DNA of 64,000 nucleotides, from assembly GCF_000317575.1 (NCBI RefSeq), contig NC_019748.1, forward strand, positions 1,504,001 to 1,568,000, read 5' to 3'. Shown piece by piece: positions 9,193 to 17,513 of the stretch. Source of the stretch: Stanieria cyanosphaera PCC 7437 (lineage in GTDB: Bacteria > Cyanobacteriota > Cyanobacteriia > Cyanobacteriales > Xenococcaceae). The stretch's first letter is position 1, and each line of letters begins with the position of its first letter. Below the pieces are notes generated by a model, which worked only from the letters and a program-made list of their open reading frames with translations, ran no database searches and had not been told where the DNA came from. A program made the translations under genes and the position numbers.

Positions 9193-9900
9193 ATGATTAA
9201 AGTTCTGATTGTCGACGATCAAAAAACAGTACAAGAAATTTTAAGAAGTTATATAGAAAAAGTCTCAGATTTGGAGATAGTTGGTTTTGCTGAAGACGGT
9301 CAAATGGCTCTCGAAAAGGTAGAATTGTTAAGACCTGATGTAGTATTAATGGATATAGATTTGCCTTCTATAGATGGATTAACAGTTACAAAAATTATTT
9401 GTGAGCGATTTGTTGATACAAAAGTGATCATTTTCAGCGTTCATGATGAAGACACTTATCTTAATACTGCTCTTCATGTAGGAGCAAAAGGTTATCTTTT
9501 AAAAAGTACTCCACCGCGAGAATTAGTTAATGCAATTTATTCTGCGTATAAAGGTTATTTTCAATTAGGACCAGGCTTACTGGAAAGATATCTTTATAAA
9601 GTCGACCAAGCTCAATCTAACACTACAGAAATTGAACAACTTAGACGCACAATTGAGCAACAATCGATGTTATTAGAAAGAATACATACAAGTAATGCTC
9701 AACAAGATCGTTATCAAAGTTCTGCTGGTAATTATAACGAACTTAATCAAAACTATCGCAAACTAGAAAAACAGTTTAATATGGTTCAATATCAGTTTCA
9801 AAAAATGCATAAACAGTTTGAGACACTGCAAAATTTTATTTTCATTTTCTCCGTTGCGATGGTGATAGCAATATTTATTGTGATTTTGGTTGTTATTTAA
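9193..9900 (+). CDS. Response regulator with coiled coil and C-terminal membrane anchor
   Basis: Residues 1-125 are a receiver domain of the NarL/FixJ kind: acidic pair Asp8/Asp9, phospho-acceptor Asp54 (VLMDIDLPSIDG), Ser82 and Lys104 (GYLLKS). In place of a DNA-binding domain, residues about 140-212 are a Gln/Glu-rich coiled coil and the last 22 residues (FIFIFSVAMVIAIFIVILVVI) are one hydrophobic helix. The protein thus appears to be a tail-anchored receiver in a membrane, with the receiver in the cytoplasm. No histidine kinase is adjacent. It may gate a partner by phosphorylation-dependent oligomerisation, but that is inference. A candidate -10 (TATACT, 9181-9186) lies very close to the start codon. 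Confidence 0.82.
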   Translation: MIKVLIVDDQKTVQEILRSYIEKVSDLEIVGFAEDGQMALEKVELLRPDVVLMDIDLPSIDGLTVTKIICERFVDTKVIIFSVHDEDTYLNTALHVGAKGYLLKSTPPRELVNAIYSAYKGYFQLGPGLLERYLYKVDQAQSNTTEIEQLRRTIEQQSMLLERIHTSNAQQDRYQSSAGNYNELNQNYRKLEKQFNMVQYQFQKMHKQFETLQNFIFIFSVAMVIAIFIVILVVI

Positions 9901-10077
9901 TTATGTGAACTACACAAGTATTTTTCACTGCAAGGGAAGTAAATCATGATTAAAATTGTTCATTAAAAATAACAAATAAATTCTATAAGTGAAATTTTTT
10001 GATTCGAGAGAATTTAGAGAGAACATAGATAGTAAGATCTTTCAGTAATGTTTCTTATTGAAAGAGTGTTTAACCCA

Positions 10078-10572
10078 ATGACAGCAAAGACGCCTGCATC
10101 AATTTATGATTTTTCCGCAATAGGCATTGATGGAAAACCAGTGTCATTAAATACCTATAAGGATAAAGTTTTACTGATTGTAAATACTGCCAGCCAGTGT
10201 GGCTTTACGCCTCAATATAAAGGACTACAGGAATTATATGATCGATATGCTAATCAAGGATTCGTGGTTTTAGGATTTCCCTGTAACCAATTTGGACAGC
10301 AAGAGTCAGGAAACTCAGACCAAATTAAGTCCTTTTGTGAAACTAACTTTGGGGTTTCTTTTCCACTTTTTCAGAAAATCGAGGTAAATGGTAGCAACGC
10401 CCATCCGCTTTATGAGTATTTAACTAAAGCCGTACCTGGTATTTTTGGTACTAAGGGGATTAAGTGGAACTTCACCAAATTTCTGGTTGATCGCAGTGGC
10501 AAAGTTGTTAAACGCTATCCTCCAACTGCAAAGCCGGAAGATTTGGCGAAAGATATTCAGACATTACTGTGA
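10078..10572 (+). CDS. Glutathione peroxidase-family thiol peroxidase
   Basis: The thioredoxin-fold peroxidase has the family signatures NTASQCGFTPQY with the peroxidatic Cys (Cys55 when counted from the upstream ATG at 10048), GFPCNQFGQQE with the catalytic Gln, and KWNFTKFLVD with the catalytic Trp and Asn. It reduces hydroperoxides, and in cyanobacteria such Cys-type enzymes often use thioredoxin or NADPH-linked donors rather than glutathione. The frame opens at 10048, but the ATG at 10078 (MTAKTPASIYDF) matches the usual N-terminus and is preferred. It is convergent with psbD, so both may face photo-oxidative conditions, though no shared control is visible. Confidence 0.9.
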   Translation: MTAKTPASIYDFSAIGIDGKPVSLNTYKDKVLLIVNTASQCGFTPQYKGLQELYDRYANQGFVVLGFPCNQFGQQESGNSDQIKSFCETNFGVSFPLFQKIEVNGSNAHPLYEYLTKAVPGIFGTKGIKWNFTKFLVDRSGKVVKRYPPTAKPEDLAKDIQTLL

Positions 10573-10664
10573 TCGCTAAAAGATTTTAGGTTCAACTATC
10601 TTACCAAGGTATTAATCACTTGAATTGACTTTTCTAATTTTCAGGTGTGCTGCAATTTATGTAC

Positions 10665-10691
10665 AAAAAAAACCCCTACCTATGGAAGGGG
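10665..10691 (-). terminator. Rho-independent terminator of psbD
   Basis: On the minus strand CCCCTTCC and GGTAGGGG form an 8-bp stem with one mismatch and a 3-base loop, followed by eight T. It lies 53 bp past the psbD stop and shows that the transcript ends there without psbC. Confidence 0.8.
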
Positions 10692-10743
10692 CAATTGCAA
10701 ATCTTAGCTTAGAAGCCTTTTAAATTAGCTCCTTAAGAATTAC

Positions 10744-11802
10744 TTAGAGAGCGTTACCACGTGGTAGAACCTCCTCTGGGAATTCAAAGTTTTCGTGGGG
10801 TTGGTCTTGAGTTGCCATCCAGGCTCTGAGACCTTCGTTGAGCAGAATATTCTTGGTGTAGAATGTCTCAAACTCTGGGTCTTCTGCTGCTCTCAATTCT
10901 TGAGAAACAAAGTCATATGCCCTTAAGTTGAGCGCAATGCCAATAATCCCAATGCTTGCCATCCATAATCCTGTTACGGGTACAAACAGCATGAAGAAGT
11001 GTAACCAACGTTTGTTGGAGAAGGCAATCCCAAAGATTTGTGACCAGAAACGATTGGCAGTTACCATACTGTAGGTTTCTTCTGCTTGGGTTGGTTCAAA
11101 CGCTTTGAAGGTGTTTGCTCCATCTCCGTCTTCAAACAGGGTGTTTTCTACTGTTGCTCCGTGAATGGCGCACAATAATGCTCCTCCTAGTACTCCTGCT
11201 ACTCCCATCATGTGGAACGGGTTGAGGGTAAAGTTGTGGAATCCTTGGACAAACAGAATGAATCTAAAGATTCCTGCTACTCCAAAACTGGGTGCAAAGA
11301 ACCACGACGATTGTCCCAAGGGATACATTAAGAATACGCTGACAAATACTGCGATTGGTGCCGAAAACGCGATCGCGTTGTAAGGTCTAATTCCTACTAA
11401 GCGAGCGATTTCAAACTGACGCAGCATGAAGCCGATCAAACCAAATGCTCCGTGCAGAGCTACAAATGGCCACAAGCCTCCGATTTGACACCAACGAGTG
11501 AAGTCCCAGTTTGCTTCTGGTCCCCACAGGAACAGTAACGAGTGTCCCATGCTGTCTGCTGGGGTTGATACTGCTACGGTGAGGAAGTTACATCCTTCTA
11601 AATATGAGCTTGCTAAACCGTGGGTGTACCAAGATGTCACGAAGGTTGTTCCTGTTAACCAGCCTCCTAGGGCTAGGTATGCGCAGGGGAATAGTAATAT
11701 TCCTGACCAACCTACGAAGACAAAGCGATCGCGCTTGAGCCAGTCATCGAGGACATCAAACCATCCTCTACTTGCTGGAGCGCGTCCTACTGCTATAGTC
11801 AT
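10744..11802 (-). CDS. psbD: Photosystem II reaction-centre protein D2
   Basis: The 352 residues match the standard D2 length and sequence throughout (start [20 protein letters not shown], end [12 protein letters not shown]). D2 pairs with D1 in the thylakoid membrane, binding P680 chlorophylls, pheophytin, the QA quinone and the non-haem iron. The histidines in [14 protein letters not shown] and [11 protein letters not shown] fit the chlorophyll and iron ligands. In cyanobacteria one psbD copy usually overlaps psbC; here the gene is followed by a terminator and then a convergent peroxidase gene, so this is the solitary psbD2-type copy. Such copies are often induced by high light. GGAG lies 10 bases before the start codon. 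Confidence 0.98.
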   Translation of the reverse strand: MTIAVGRAPASRGWFDVLDDWLKRDRFVFVGWSGILLFPCAYLALGGWLTGTTFVTSWYTHGLASSYLEGCNFLTVAVSTPADSMGHSLLFLWGPEANWDFTRWCQIGGLWPFVALHGAFGLIGFMLRQFEIARLVGIRPYNAIAFSAPIAVFVSVFLMYPLGQSSWFFAPSFGVAGIFRFILFVQGFHNFTLNPFHMMGVAGVLGGALLCAIHGATVENTLFEDGDGANTFKAFEPTQAEETYSMVTANRFWSQIFGIAFSNKRWLHFFMLFVPVTGLWMASIGIIGIALNLRAYDFVSQELRAAEDPEFETFYTKNILLNEGLRAWMATQDQPHENFEFPEEVLPRGNAL

Positions 11803-12124
11803 GCAATAAATCTCCGAATAATTATGAGTACATTAATTTAATTGGACTCAGACTGTTTACTTGCTTCTACTTAATTTTGAGAAGGTTAAACTAAATCTGA
11901 GAAAAATTTACTTTTCTTTACTTAAAATATATTAAAAGAAATTTGTTGAATTTGCCAGGTTAATCTGTGACAAAAGTTAAAATTATATTTTTACTTAAGA
12001 ATTAAGCTGTGTTGATCATGGGGAACGGCAAACTTGATTTACCCTGCCATCAGCCAACTCTCAGGTTGACAAAATTCAGCAAAAACTAAACACTAAACTA
12101 TTGGGCTGTTTCAAAGATTGCATC
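11803..12124. other. Divergent spacer between psbD and the UPF0367 gene
   Basis: The psbD leader and promoter must lie here. TTGACA at 12066-12071 on the plus strand could be a -35 for the UPF0367/ABC pair, although no good -10 is at the right distance. A TATAAT on the minus strand at 11982-11987 is a possible psbD -10 but lacks a -35. No ORF is evident. Confidence 0.35.
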
Positions 12125-12388
12125 ATGTACACAATTGACTTGACTTTAAAAACAACACCTTTACCTCTTTCGATTCAACGTAAAGAAGCCGAAGACGCAG
12201 AAGCAGTATATCAAAAACTTTTAACCGCAATGCGTTCTACTACTGGGGAAATTATTGAACTTACTTGTGAAAAAGAAGAAGGTAAAAAACTAGCGGTCTT
12301 AAGCGATCAGATTAGTGCTGTCATCATCTCGCAAAGATCTGGTGCAGCAGCAGCAGGAAGAGTGCCTGGGTTTTTTGCTGCTACTTAA
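12125..12388 (+). CDS. Conserved cyanobacterial protein, UPF0367 family
   Basis: An 87-residue protein from the ATG at 12125; an ATG-less extension to 12101 is open but unlike the family. MYTIDLTLKTTPLPLSIQRKE, the central ELTCEKEEGKKLAVLSDQISAV and the end GAAAAGRVPGFFA are what I recall of the UPF0367 family, which is restricted to cyanobacteria and has no assigned function. It sits 5 bp before an ABC ATPase gene, so the two are almost certainly co-transcribed. Confidence 0.75.
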   Translation: MYTIDLTLKTTPLPLSIQRKEAEDAEAVYQKLLTAMRSTTGEIIELTCEKEEGKKLAVLSDQISAVIISQRSGAAAAGRVPGFFAAT

Positions 12389-12393
12389 TCACA

Positions 12394-13095
12394 ATGACAT
12401 CATCGAGTAACAATACTTTCAGTCACATACCAGCTATAGAAGTGGAAAACTTAAACTTTAGCTGGTCACCTACTGCTCCTGTGATCCAATCTTGTTCCTT
12501 ACAAGTTCCTCAAAAAGAGTTTTGGATGTTATTGGGTACTAATGGCAGTGGTAAATCAACTCTGCTCCGTTTATTAGTAGGATTGCTCAATCCTGATTCA
12601 GGAACGATCAAAGTACGTCAACCTGTAGGTTTTGTGTTTCAAAATCCAGATCATCAGCTAGTCATGCCTACAGTAGCAGCAGATATAGCTTTTGGTTTAG
12701 TGGCAGAAAAACTTTCTACAGTACAAGTTCGGGAAAGAGTTAGAGAAGCTTTGGCAGCAGTCAATTTGCTTGAGCTAGAAAGAAGACCAATTTATGCTCT
12801 TAGTGGTGGACAAAAACAACGGATTGCGATCGCGGGAGCGATCGCTCGTCATTGTGAGGTCTTACTATTTGATGAACCAACTGCACTTTTAGACCCAGAT
12901 ACCCAATTAGAATTAGTTGTACAAGTACAGCGTTTAGTCAAAAGTCGTGGTTTAACTGCTTTGTGGGTAACTCATCGTTTGGATGAATTAGATTATTGTG
13001 ATGGAGCATTCTTATTAGAAAATGGTCAAGTAGTTGATCAAGGAAATCCTCAAATCCTCAAACAAAAAATTATGCAGAGTGAAACCAATTGTTAA
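12394..13095 (+). CDS. ABC transporter ATP-binding protein, ECF/CbiO-like
   Basis: This 233-residue ATPase has Walker A GTNGSGKST, the Q-loop segment FVFQNPDHQLVMPTVAADIAFGL that marks energy-coupling-factor (CbiO/EcfA) ATPases, signature ALSGGQKQR, Walker B VLLFDEPTALLD and switch His in VTHRLDELD. ECF ATPases power uptake of metals or vitamins together with a T protein and a substrate-binding S protein. Neither partner gene is nearby, so it probably joins a module encoded elsewhere. It is the second gene after the UPF0367 protein. Confidence 0.85.
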   Translation: MTSSSNNTFSHIPAIEVENLNFSWSPTAPVIQSCSLQVPQKEFWMLLGTNGSGKSTLLRLLVGLLNPDSGTIKVRQPVGFVFQNPDHQLVMPTVAADIAFGLVAEKLSTVQVRERVREALAAVNLLELERRPIYALSGGQKQRIAIAGAIARHCEVLLFDEPTALLDPDTQLELVVQVQRLVKSRGLTALWVTHRLDELDYCDGAFLLENGQVVDQGNPQILKQKIMQSETNC

Positions 13096-13159
13096 ATTTA
13101 AGTAAAATTTTGCTTAGAATAGTAAATTAAAGTAATGAGCTATAACTTAATTAATTAAT

Positions 13160-13708
13160 ATGTCCCCCCCTTCCTACCAGGCAAAATTACTGGTTGATGG
13201 CTACAATATCATCGGTGCGTGGTCTCAATTAAAAGAAAGTCGCGATCTTTATGGGTTAGAAGCAGCCCGTAGAGAACTAATTGAAGCTTTAATTAATTAT
13301 GCTGCGCTTCGGACATATCAAACTCAAATCGTGTTTGATGCTCATTATCAAAAAACACCAAGTTATAGCGAAGAATATACTTCTTTTTTATCTGTGTATT
13401 ACACTGCCTTTGCAGAAACAGCAGATACATACATAGAAAGACTTTGTGCTGCGTTTCGCAGTAATAAATATCAAGATAAATATGCTCGAATTATTGTAGC
13501 AACAAGCGATCGCGCTCAACAACTAACAGTCACAGGATACGGTGCCGAATGGCTTTCTGCTCAAAAATTAGCAGGAGAAGTAGAAATAGCTACTACAAAA
13601 ATGAGGCGAAAAAAAAGGTCTAATAAAAAATCATCAGGAAGACTGTTGTTTAATTCCCTAGATCCAGTTTCTCAACAGATTTTGCAACAATGGCGCCAGG
13701 GAAACTAA
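13160..13708 (+). CDS. NYN-domain RNA-binding/endoribonuclease protein (YacP/Rae1-like)
   Basis: The 182-residue protein opens with LLVDGYNIIGAW, the strand bearing the conserved acidic residue of the NYN (PIN-like) fold. It continues with IVFDAHY, the AETADTYIERL helix and RIIVATSDRAQQ, each bearing acidic residues expected at the metal site. The Bacillus relative Rae1/YacP cuts mRNA on the ribosome. A basic tail (MRRKKRSNKK) could bind RNA. It lies 64 bp after the ABC ATPase gene in the same direction. Confidence 0.82.
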   Translation: MSPPSYQAKLLVDGYNIIGAWSQLKESRDLYGLEAARRELIEALINYAALRTYQTQIVFDAHYQKTPSYSEEYTSFLSVYYTAFAETADTYIERLCAAFRSNKYQDKYARIIVATSDRAQQLTVTGYGAEWLSAQKLAGEVEIATTKMRRKKRSNKKSSGRLLFNSLDPVSQQILQQWRQGN

Positions 13709-13894
13709 AATAAGTCAAACTTTTTCATTAAATTGGTAATTGCATAACAAACTTTTTTGAGTTTAACAGTATGATCAACTACAAAAATTGCCAGAAATGA
13801 GTTAATTTTTTCTGTTATGACTTTTTAAATTCGATTGAGTTGATTTACTCCCACTTTTAGGTTTAAAATTAATCCTTTCTATACCAGCCTAAAG

Positions 13895-14815
13895 ATGGAA
13901 CAATTACAAGGAAGAGATTTATTAGGAATAGCAGACTTAAGTTCAGAAGAAATTAAAAATTTATTAGAACTAGCCCAGCAATTAAAAAGTGGTAAGCTTG
14001 CACCAAAATGTCAGAAAATCCTAGGATTGTTATTTTACAAAGCTTCAACACGAACACGAGTTTCTTTTACCGTGGCGATGTATCAATTAGGCGGTCAAGT
14101 TATAGACCTTAATCCTAGTGTAACTCAGGTAGGAAGAGGAGAACCGATTGAAGATACAGCTAGAGTTTTAGACCGTTATTTAGATATTTTAGCAATTAGA
14201 ACTTTTGCTCAAAAAGATTTAGAAATTTTTGCTCAATACGCACAAATACCAATTATTAATGCCCTAAGCGATTTAGAACATCCTTGTCAAATTTTGGCAG
14301 ATTTATTAACAATTAAAGAGTGTTTTGGTTCTGTAGAAGGGATTACTCTTAGTTATGTTGGTGATGGTAATAATGTAGCCCATTCTCTTCTGATTGGAGG
14401 AGCTTTGATGGGAATGAATGTACATATTGCAACTCCAGCTAATCATCAACCAGATTCACAAATTTTGCAACAAGCTCAAGAATTAGCGCAGAATAGCTCA
14501 AAAATTGTCGTCACGCAAGACCCCATAGCAGCCGTAACAGAAGCACAAGTCATTTATACTGATGTCTGGGCAAGTATGGGACAAGAAAATTTAGCAGATC
14601 AAAGAATTCCTTTATTTCAACCCTATCAAGTCAATCAAGAGCTTTTGAGTCATGCTGATTCGGAAGCAATCGTTTTACATTGTTTACCTGCCCATCGAGG
14701 AGAAGAAATTACTGAAGAAGTGATTGAAGGCAAACAATCAAAAGTTTGGGATCAAGCGGAAAATAGAATGCACGCTCAAAAGGCTCTATTAGTCAGTTTG
14801 CTTGGTTTGAGTTAA
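13895..14815 (+). CDS. argF: Ornithine carbamoyltransferase
   Basis: The 306-residue enzyme makes citrulline from ornithine and carbamoyl phosphate in arginine synthesis. Clear signatures are the carbamoyl-phosphate loop STRTRVSF, the HPCQILADLLTI motif, the ornithine-side DVWASMGQE (SMG loop) and HCLPAHRGEEI with the catalytic Cys. These separate it from aspartate carbamoyltransferase. Length is normal. It stands alone with its own 187-bp upstream region; I see no ARG-type operator there. Confidence 0.96.
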   Translation: MEQLQGRDLLGIADLSSEEIKNLLELAQQLKSGKLAPKCQKILGLLFYKASTRTRVSFTVAMYQLGGQVIDLNPSVTQVGRGEPIEDTARVLDRYLDILAIRTFAQKDLEIFAQYAQIPIINALSDLEHPCQILADLLTIKECFGSVEGITLSYVGDGNNVAHSLLIGGALMGMNVHIATPANHQPDSQILQQAQELAQNSSKIVVTQDPIAAVTEAQVIYTDVWASMGQENLADQRIPLFQPYQVNQELLSHADSEAIVLHCLPAHRGEEITEEVIEGKQSKVWDQAENRMHAQKALLVSLLGLS

Positions 14816-14977
14816 ATTTTATCTTTGAGTTAAAAAATAATTTAATATACAATTAAGCTGCCATCTATCTAGATATTGCGCAAGAATTGGTGTAAAAAAG
14901 TAATTCTACAAATAGTTGCTTTTAATGAAGTAATAATTTTATTTTGTGATTGTTCTTGAATAAATTAATTGGCGTTC

Positions 14978-15967
14978 TTAATTAAGATTTTCTGCTAATC
15001 TTTTTTCCCAAGCTAAAGCTGTACTAACAATTGTATCTAAAGAATTATATTTGGGTTGCCAACCTAAAAGATCGCGAATTTTATCAGCAGCAGCAACGAC
15101 ACAAGCAGGATCTCCAGGTCTTCTTGCTGTTTCAATTACGGTAAAATCTACACCAGAAATATTTTTAATGTTAGTTAAAACTTCTCGAACACTATATCCT
15201 TGACCATAACCACAATTAAGAATTTGACTTTCATTATTAGTTGCTAAATAAACTAAAGCATTGACATGAGCCATTGCTAAATCTTCCACATGAATATAAT
15301 CGCGAATTCCAGTTCCATCAGGAGTAGAATAATCAGTACCAAAAATACTTACTGAATCACGACGACCTAAAGCTGCATCGCAACCAACTTTAATTAAATG
15401 AGCAGCTTTTTTGCCTGATTGACCAATCTTACCAGAATGATCTGCTCCTGCTACGTTGAAATAACGCAAAATTACATATTTAAAATTTGAAGCTCTACTA
15501 TAATCTTGAATAATTCTTTCACTCATTAATTTGGAACATCCATAAGGATTTACAGGCATAGTCGGAGATGTTTCTTTGACCAAATATTCTTTAGTATCAC
15601 CGTAGACAGCAGCAGTACTAGAAAATACAAATTTATTTACATCAAACTCTTGACAGCACTGTAATAAATTTAGAGTATTACGAGTATTATTAGCATAATA
15701 ATCAAGCGGATTTACAATTGATTCAGGAACGGAAATACTAGCTGCAAAATGCAAAACTGCATCAAAATTATTGGTCTTAAATACTTGAGATAAACTTTGT
15801 GTATCGTTGAGATCTCCGACAACTAATTCTCCATAAAGTATGGCAGACGGTGAACCAGTAGATAAATTATCATAAACAACAAGATCATAACCAGATTCAC
15901 CCAATTGTTTAACTGTATGAGAACCAATATATCCTGCACCACCAGTCACTAAAATTTTTTTATTCAT
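14978..15967 (-). CDS. galE: UDP-glucose 4-epimerase
   Basis: This extended SDR of about 329 residues has the NAD-binding GGAGYIGSHT at its N-terminus, the catalytic Tyr-x-x-x-Lys in NPYGCSK and the substrate segments RYFNVAGAD and TPDGTGIRDYIHVEDLA that mark GalE. It interconverts UDP-glucose and UDP-galactose for glycolipid and polysaccharide synthesis. The frame opens at 15985, but the ATG at 15967 (MNKKILVTGG) gives the usual N-terminus. It is divergent from the WD40 gene. Confidence 0.93.
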   Translation of the reverse strand: MNKKILVTGGAGYIGSHTVKQLGESGYDLVVYDNLSTGSPSAILYGELVVGDLNDTQSLSQVFKTNNFDAVLHFAASISVPESIVNPLDYYANNTRNTLNLLQCCQEFDVNKFVFSSTAAVYGDTKEYLVKETSPTMPVNPYGCSKLMSERIIQDYSRASNFKYVILRYFNVAGADHSGKIGQSGKKAAHLIKVGCDAALGRRDSVSIFGTDYSTPDGTGIRDYIHVEDLAMAHVNALVYLATNNESQILNCGYGQGYSVREVLTNIKNISGVDFTVIETARRPGDPACVVAAADKIRDLLGWQPKYNSLDTIVSTALAWEKRLAENLN

Positions 15968-16212
15968 TATTTGTAATTTGCTCAAATATAGGTAAATTAA
16001 TCATATTTCTGTTTAAATATGCCTTACCAGCAAGATTGGCAGATTGAACAGTTAATCAATTTTAGCATGATTAAAAAGCGCGATCGCTTTTATTGATCAC
16101 AAAAAGTCAAAAGATTAGAAATGAAATAATTCAATTGAAATAAATAGTGACTAAGACAAGTTACTACAGTTAAACTGAAGCAGATAACTTTCTCCCGATT
16201 GGAGCAACCAAT

Positions 16213-17313
16213 ATGCAATGGCTGGGTAGAAATCATTTAAGTTTTAAAATACAGTCGTTAATTACTGTAACTGCTATTTTATTAAGTTTAAGCAACTTTT
16301 TAGTACAAGCTAGAGAAGTTCCTTCTATTGAAGAAAAAATACCCGAAAATAAAGTAGAAACTATTCCTGATTCTAATATAATAACTAGTTCTCAATCTTG
16401 GCGCGAGGTTAAATTACTACATACTTTACCAGAGCATCAAACCTCAGTTGATTCTTTACTTTTTACTCCTGATAATCAAACACTAATTAGTGGTGGAGGA
16501 ACAAACGATCCAGAAATGAGATTTTGGTCGGTTGCTACAGGAGAACAACTAACTCAAGTCCGCGCTCAACGTACCGCTATACTTGCAATGGCAATGAGTA
16601 GAGATGGTAAAATTTTGATTAGCGGTGGAGAAGATGCGGGAATCAATTTTTGGGATTGGGAAACAGGCAAATATCAAACAACTTTGCTATCTCATCAAAA
16701 TAGTGTCACTTCTCTAGCGATCGCACCTGATAATCAAGTTTTAGTTAGTGGTGGCTTAGATGGGATTAAAGTTTGGAATTTAGCTTATTCTCCTCAACGT
16801 CCCATTTATACTTTAGCTGAGATTGGTAATCCTACTAATGTCCTCTCTATTAGTCCCAATGGTTATCTTTTGGCTAGTGGTAATGGAGATGGCATAGTTA
16901 AATTTTGGAATTTACGAACAGGAACTTTAGTCTCTGAATTTACTGCTCATCAACAAACTATTACTGGATTAGTTTTTAGTGAGGATGGTAACAGTTTAAT
17001 TACCGCTAGTCACGACCGTACCATTAAAATTTGGGATTTGGCTTCAGGACAACTGTTAAAAACATTACAAGGACATACAGGCATGATTAGAGCGATCGCA
17101 CTTCATCCTGATGAACAAATCTTAGCTAGTGGTGGCAACGATGGTATTTTTCTATGGAATTTGCAAAATGGAGAAGTAATTACTCAGCTTCAAGAGCATC
17201 ACAATTGGATTCAGTCTCTAGCTTTTAGTCCCAATGGCAAATATCTAGCTAGTGGCGGTTTTGATGCGACGGTCAAAATCTGGACTGGAGTGGCAGGTAT
17301 TAATGATCAGTAA
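16213..17313 (+). CDS. Secreted or membrane-anchored WD40-repeat protein
   Basis: Residues about 12-35 form a signal-type hydrophobic stretch (IQSLITVTAILLSLSNFLVQA), so the protein should be exported. From residue 72 on there are about seven WD40 repeats, with repeated blade phrases such as LASGGNDG, IKIWDLASGQLL and VKFWNLRTGTL and the GH-type turns HTGM and HQNSV. A beta-propeller of this kind is a binding scaffold; the partner is unknown. A hairpin and T run at 17354-17376 follow. Confidence 0.85.
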   Translation: MQWLGRNHLSFKIQSLITVTAILLSLSNFLVQAREVPSIEEKIPENKVETIPDSNIITSSQSWREVKLLHTLPEHQTSVDSLLFTPDNQTLISGGGTNDPEMRFWSVATGEQLTQVRAQRTAILAMAMSRDGKILISGGEDAGINFWDWETGKYQTTLLSHQNSVTSLAIAPDNQVLVSGGLDGIKVWNLAYSPQRPIYTLAEIGNPTNVLSISPNGYLLASGNGDGIVKFWNLRTGTLVSEFTAHQQTITGLVFSEDGNSLITASHDRTIKIWDLASGQLLKTLQGHTGMIRAIALHPDEQILASGGNDGIFLWNLQNGEVITQLQEHHNWIQSLAFSPNGKYLASGGFDATVKIWTGVAGINDQ

Positions 17314-17353
17314 TTTGGTGCTAAAAACTATTTGCGGTCAATAATTATTGTAG

Positions 17354-17376
17354 AGGCGAACAACGGTTCGCCTTTT
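17354..17376 (+). terminator. Terminator-like hairpin after the WD40 gene
   Basis: AGGCGAAC (17354-17361) and GTTCGCCT (17366-17373) form an 8-bp stem around AACG, followed by a short T run. The same GGCGAAC/GTTCGCC stem occurs at 33514-33533, so it is also a member of a dispersed repeat family. Confidence 0.55.
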
Positions 17377-17387
17377 AAATTTAAATA

Positions 17388-17495
17388 TATAGCAGTACCA
17401 AGAAAGATTAGGACATGATTGTAAATCGTAGGGACGATTGGCGCTCTTGCCCTGACAAGATTTGCGTGTCCTAACCTAAATACGTAGTGCCATAG
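17388..17495. repeat. 108-bp dispersed MITE-like repeat, copy 2
   Basis: It is the partner of 2352-2458 with the same outer sequence, the same TTAGGACA/TGTCCTAA pair and one single-base length difference. Its central palindrome is degraded (GATTGGCGCTCTTGCCC), so copy 1 keeps the better hairpin. It ends 18 bp from the 3' end of the DarT-macrodomain gene. Confidence 0.65.
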
Positions 17496-17513
17496 TTATT
17501 TGAAAAATCTTAT

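Noticed and set aside
11498-11809. 103-codon plus-strand frame opposite psbD
   Set aside because: It is the mirror of a highly conserved coding region; its protein text has no family likeness and no ribosome site.
17388-17495. CRISPR-like repeat idea for the 107-bp units
   Set aside because: Only two copies 15 kb apart with no spacers; no cas gene. A MITE-like element explains it better.
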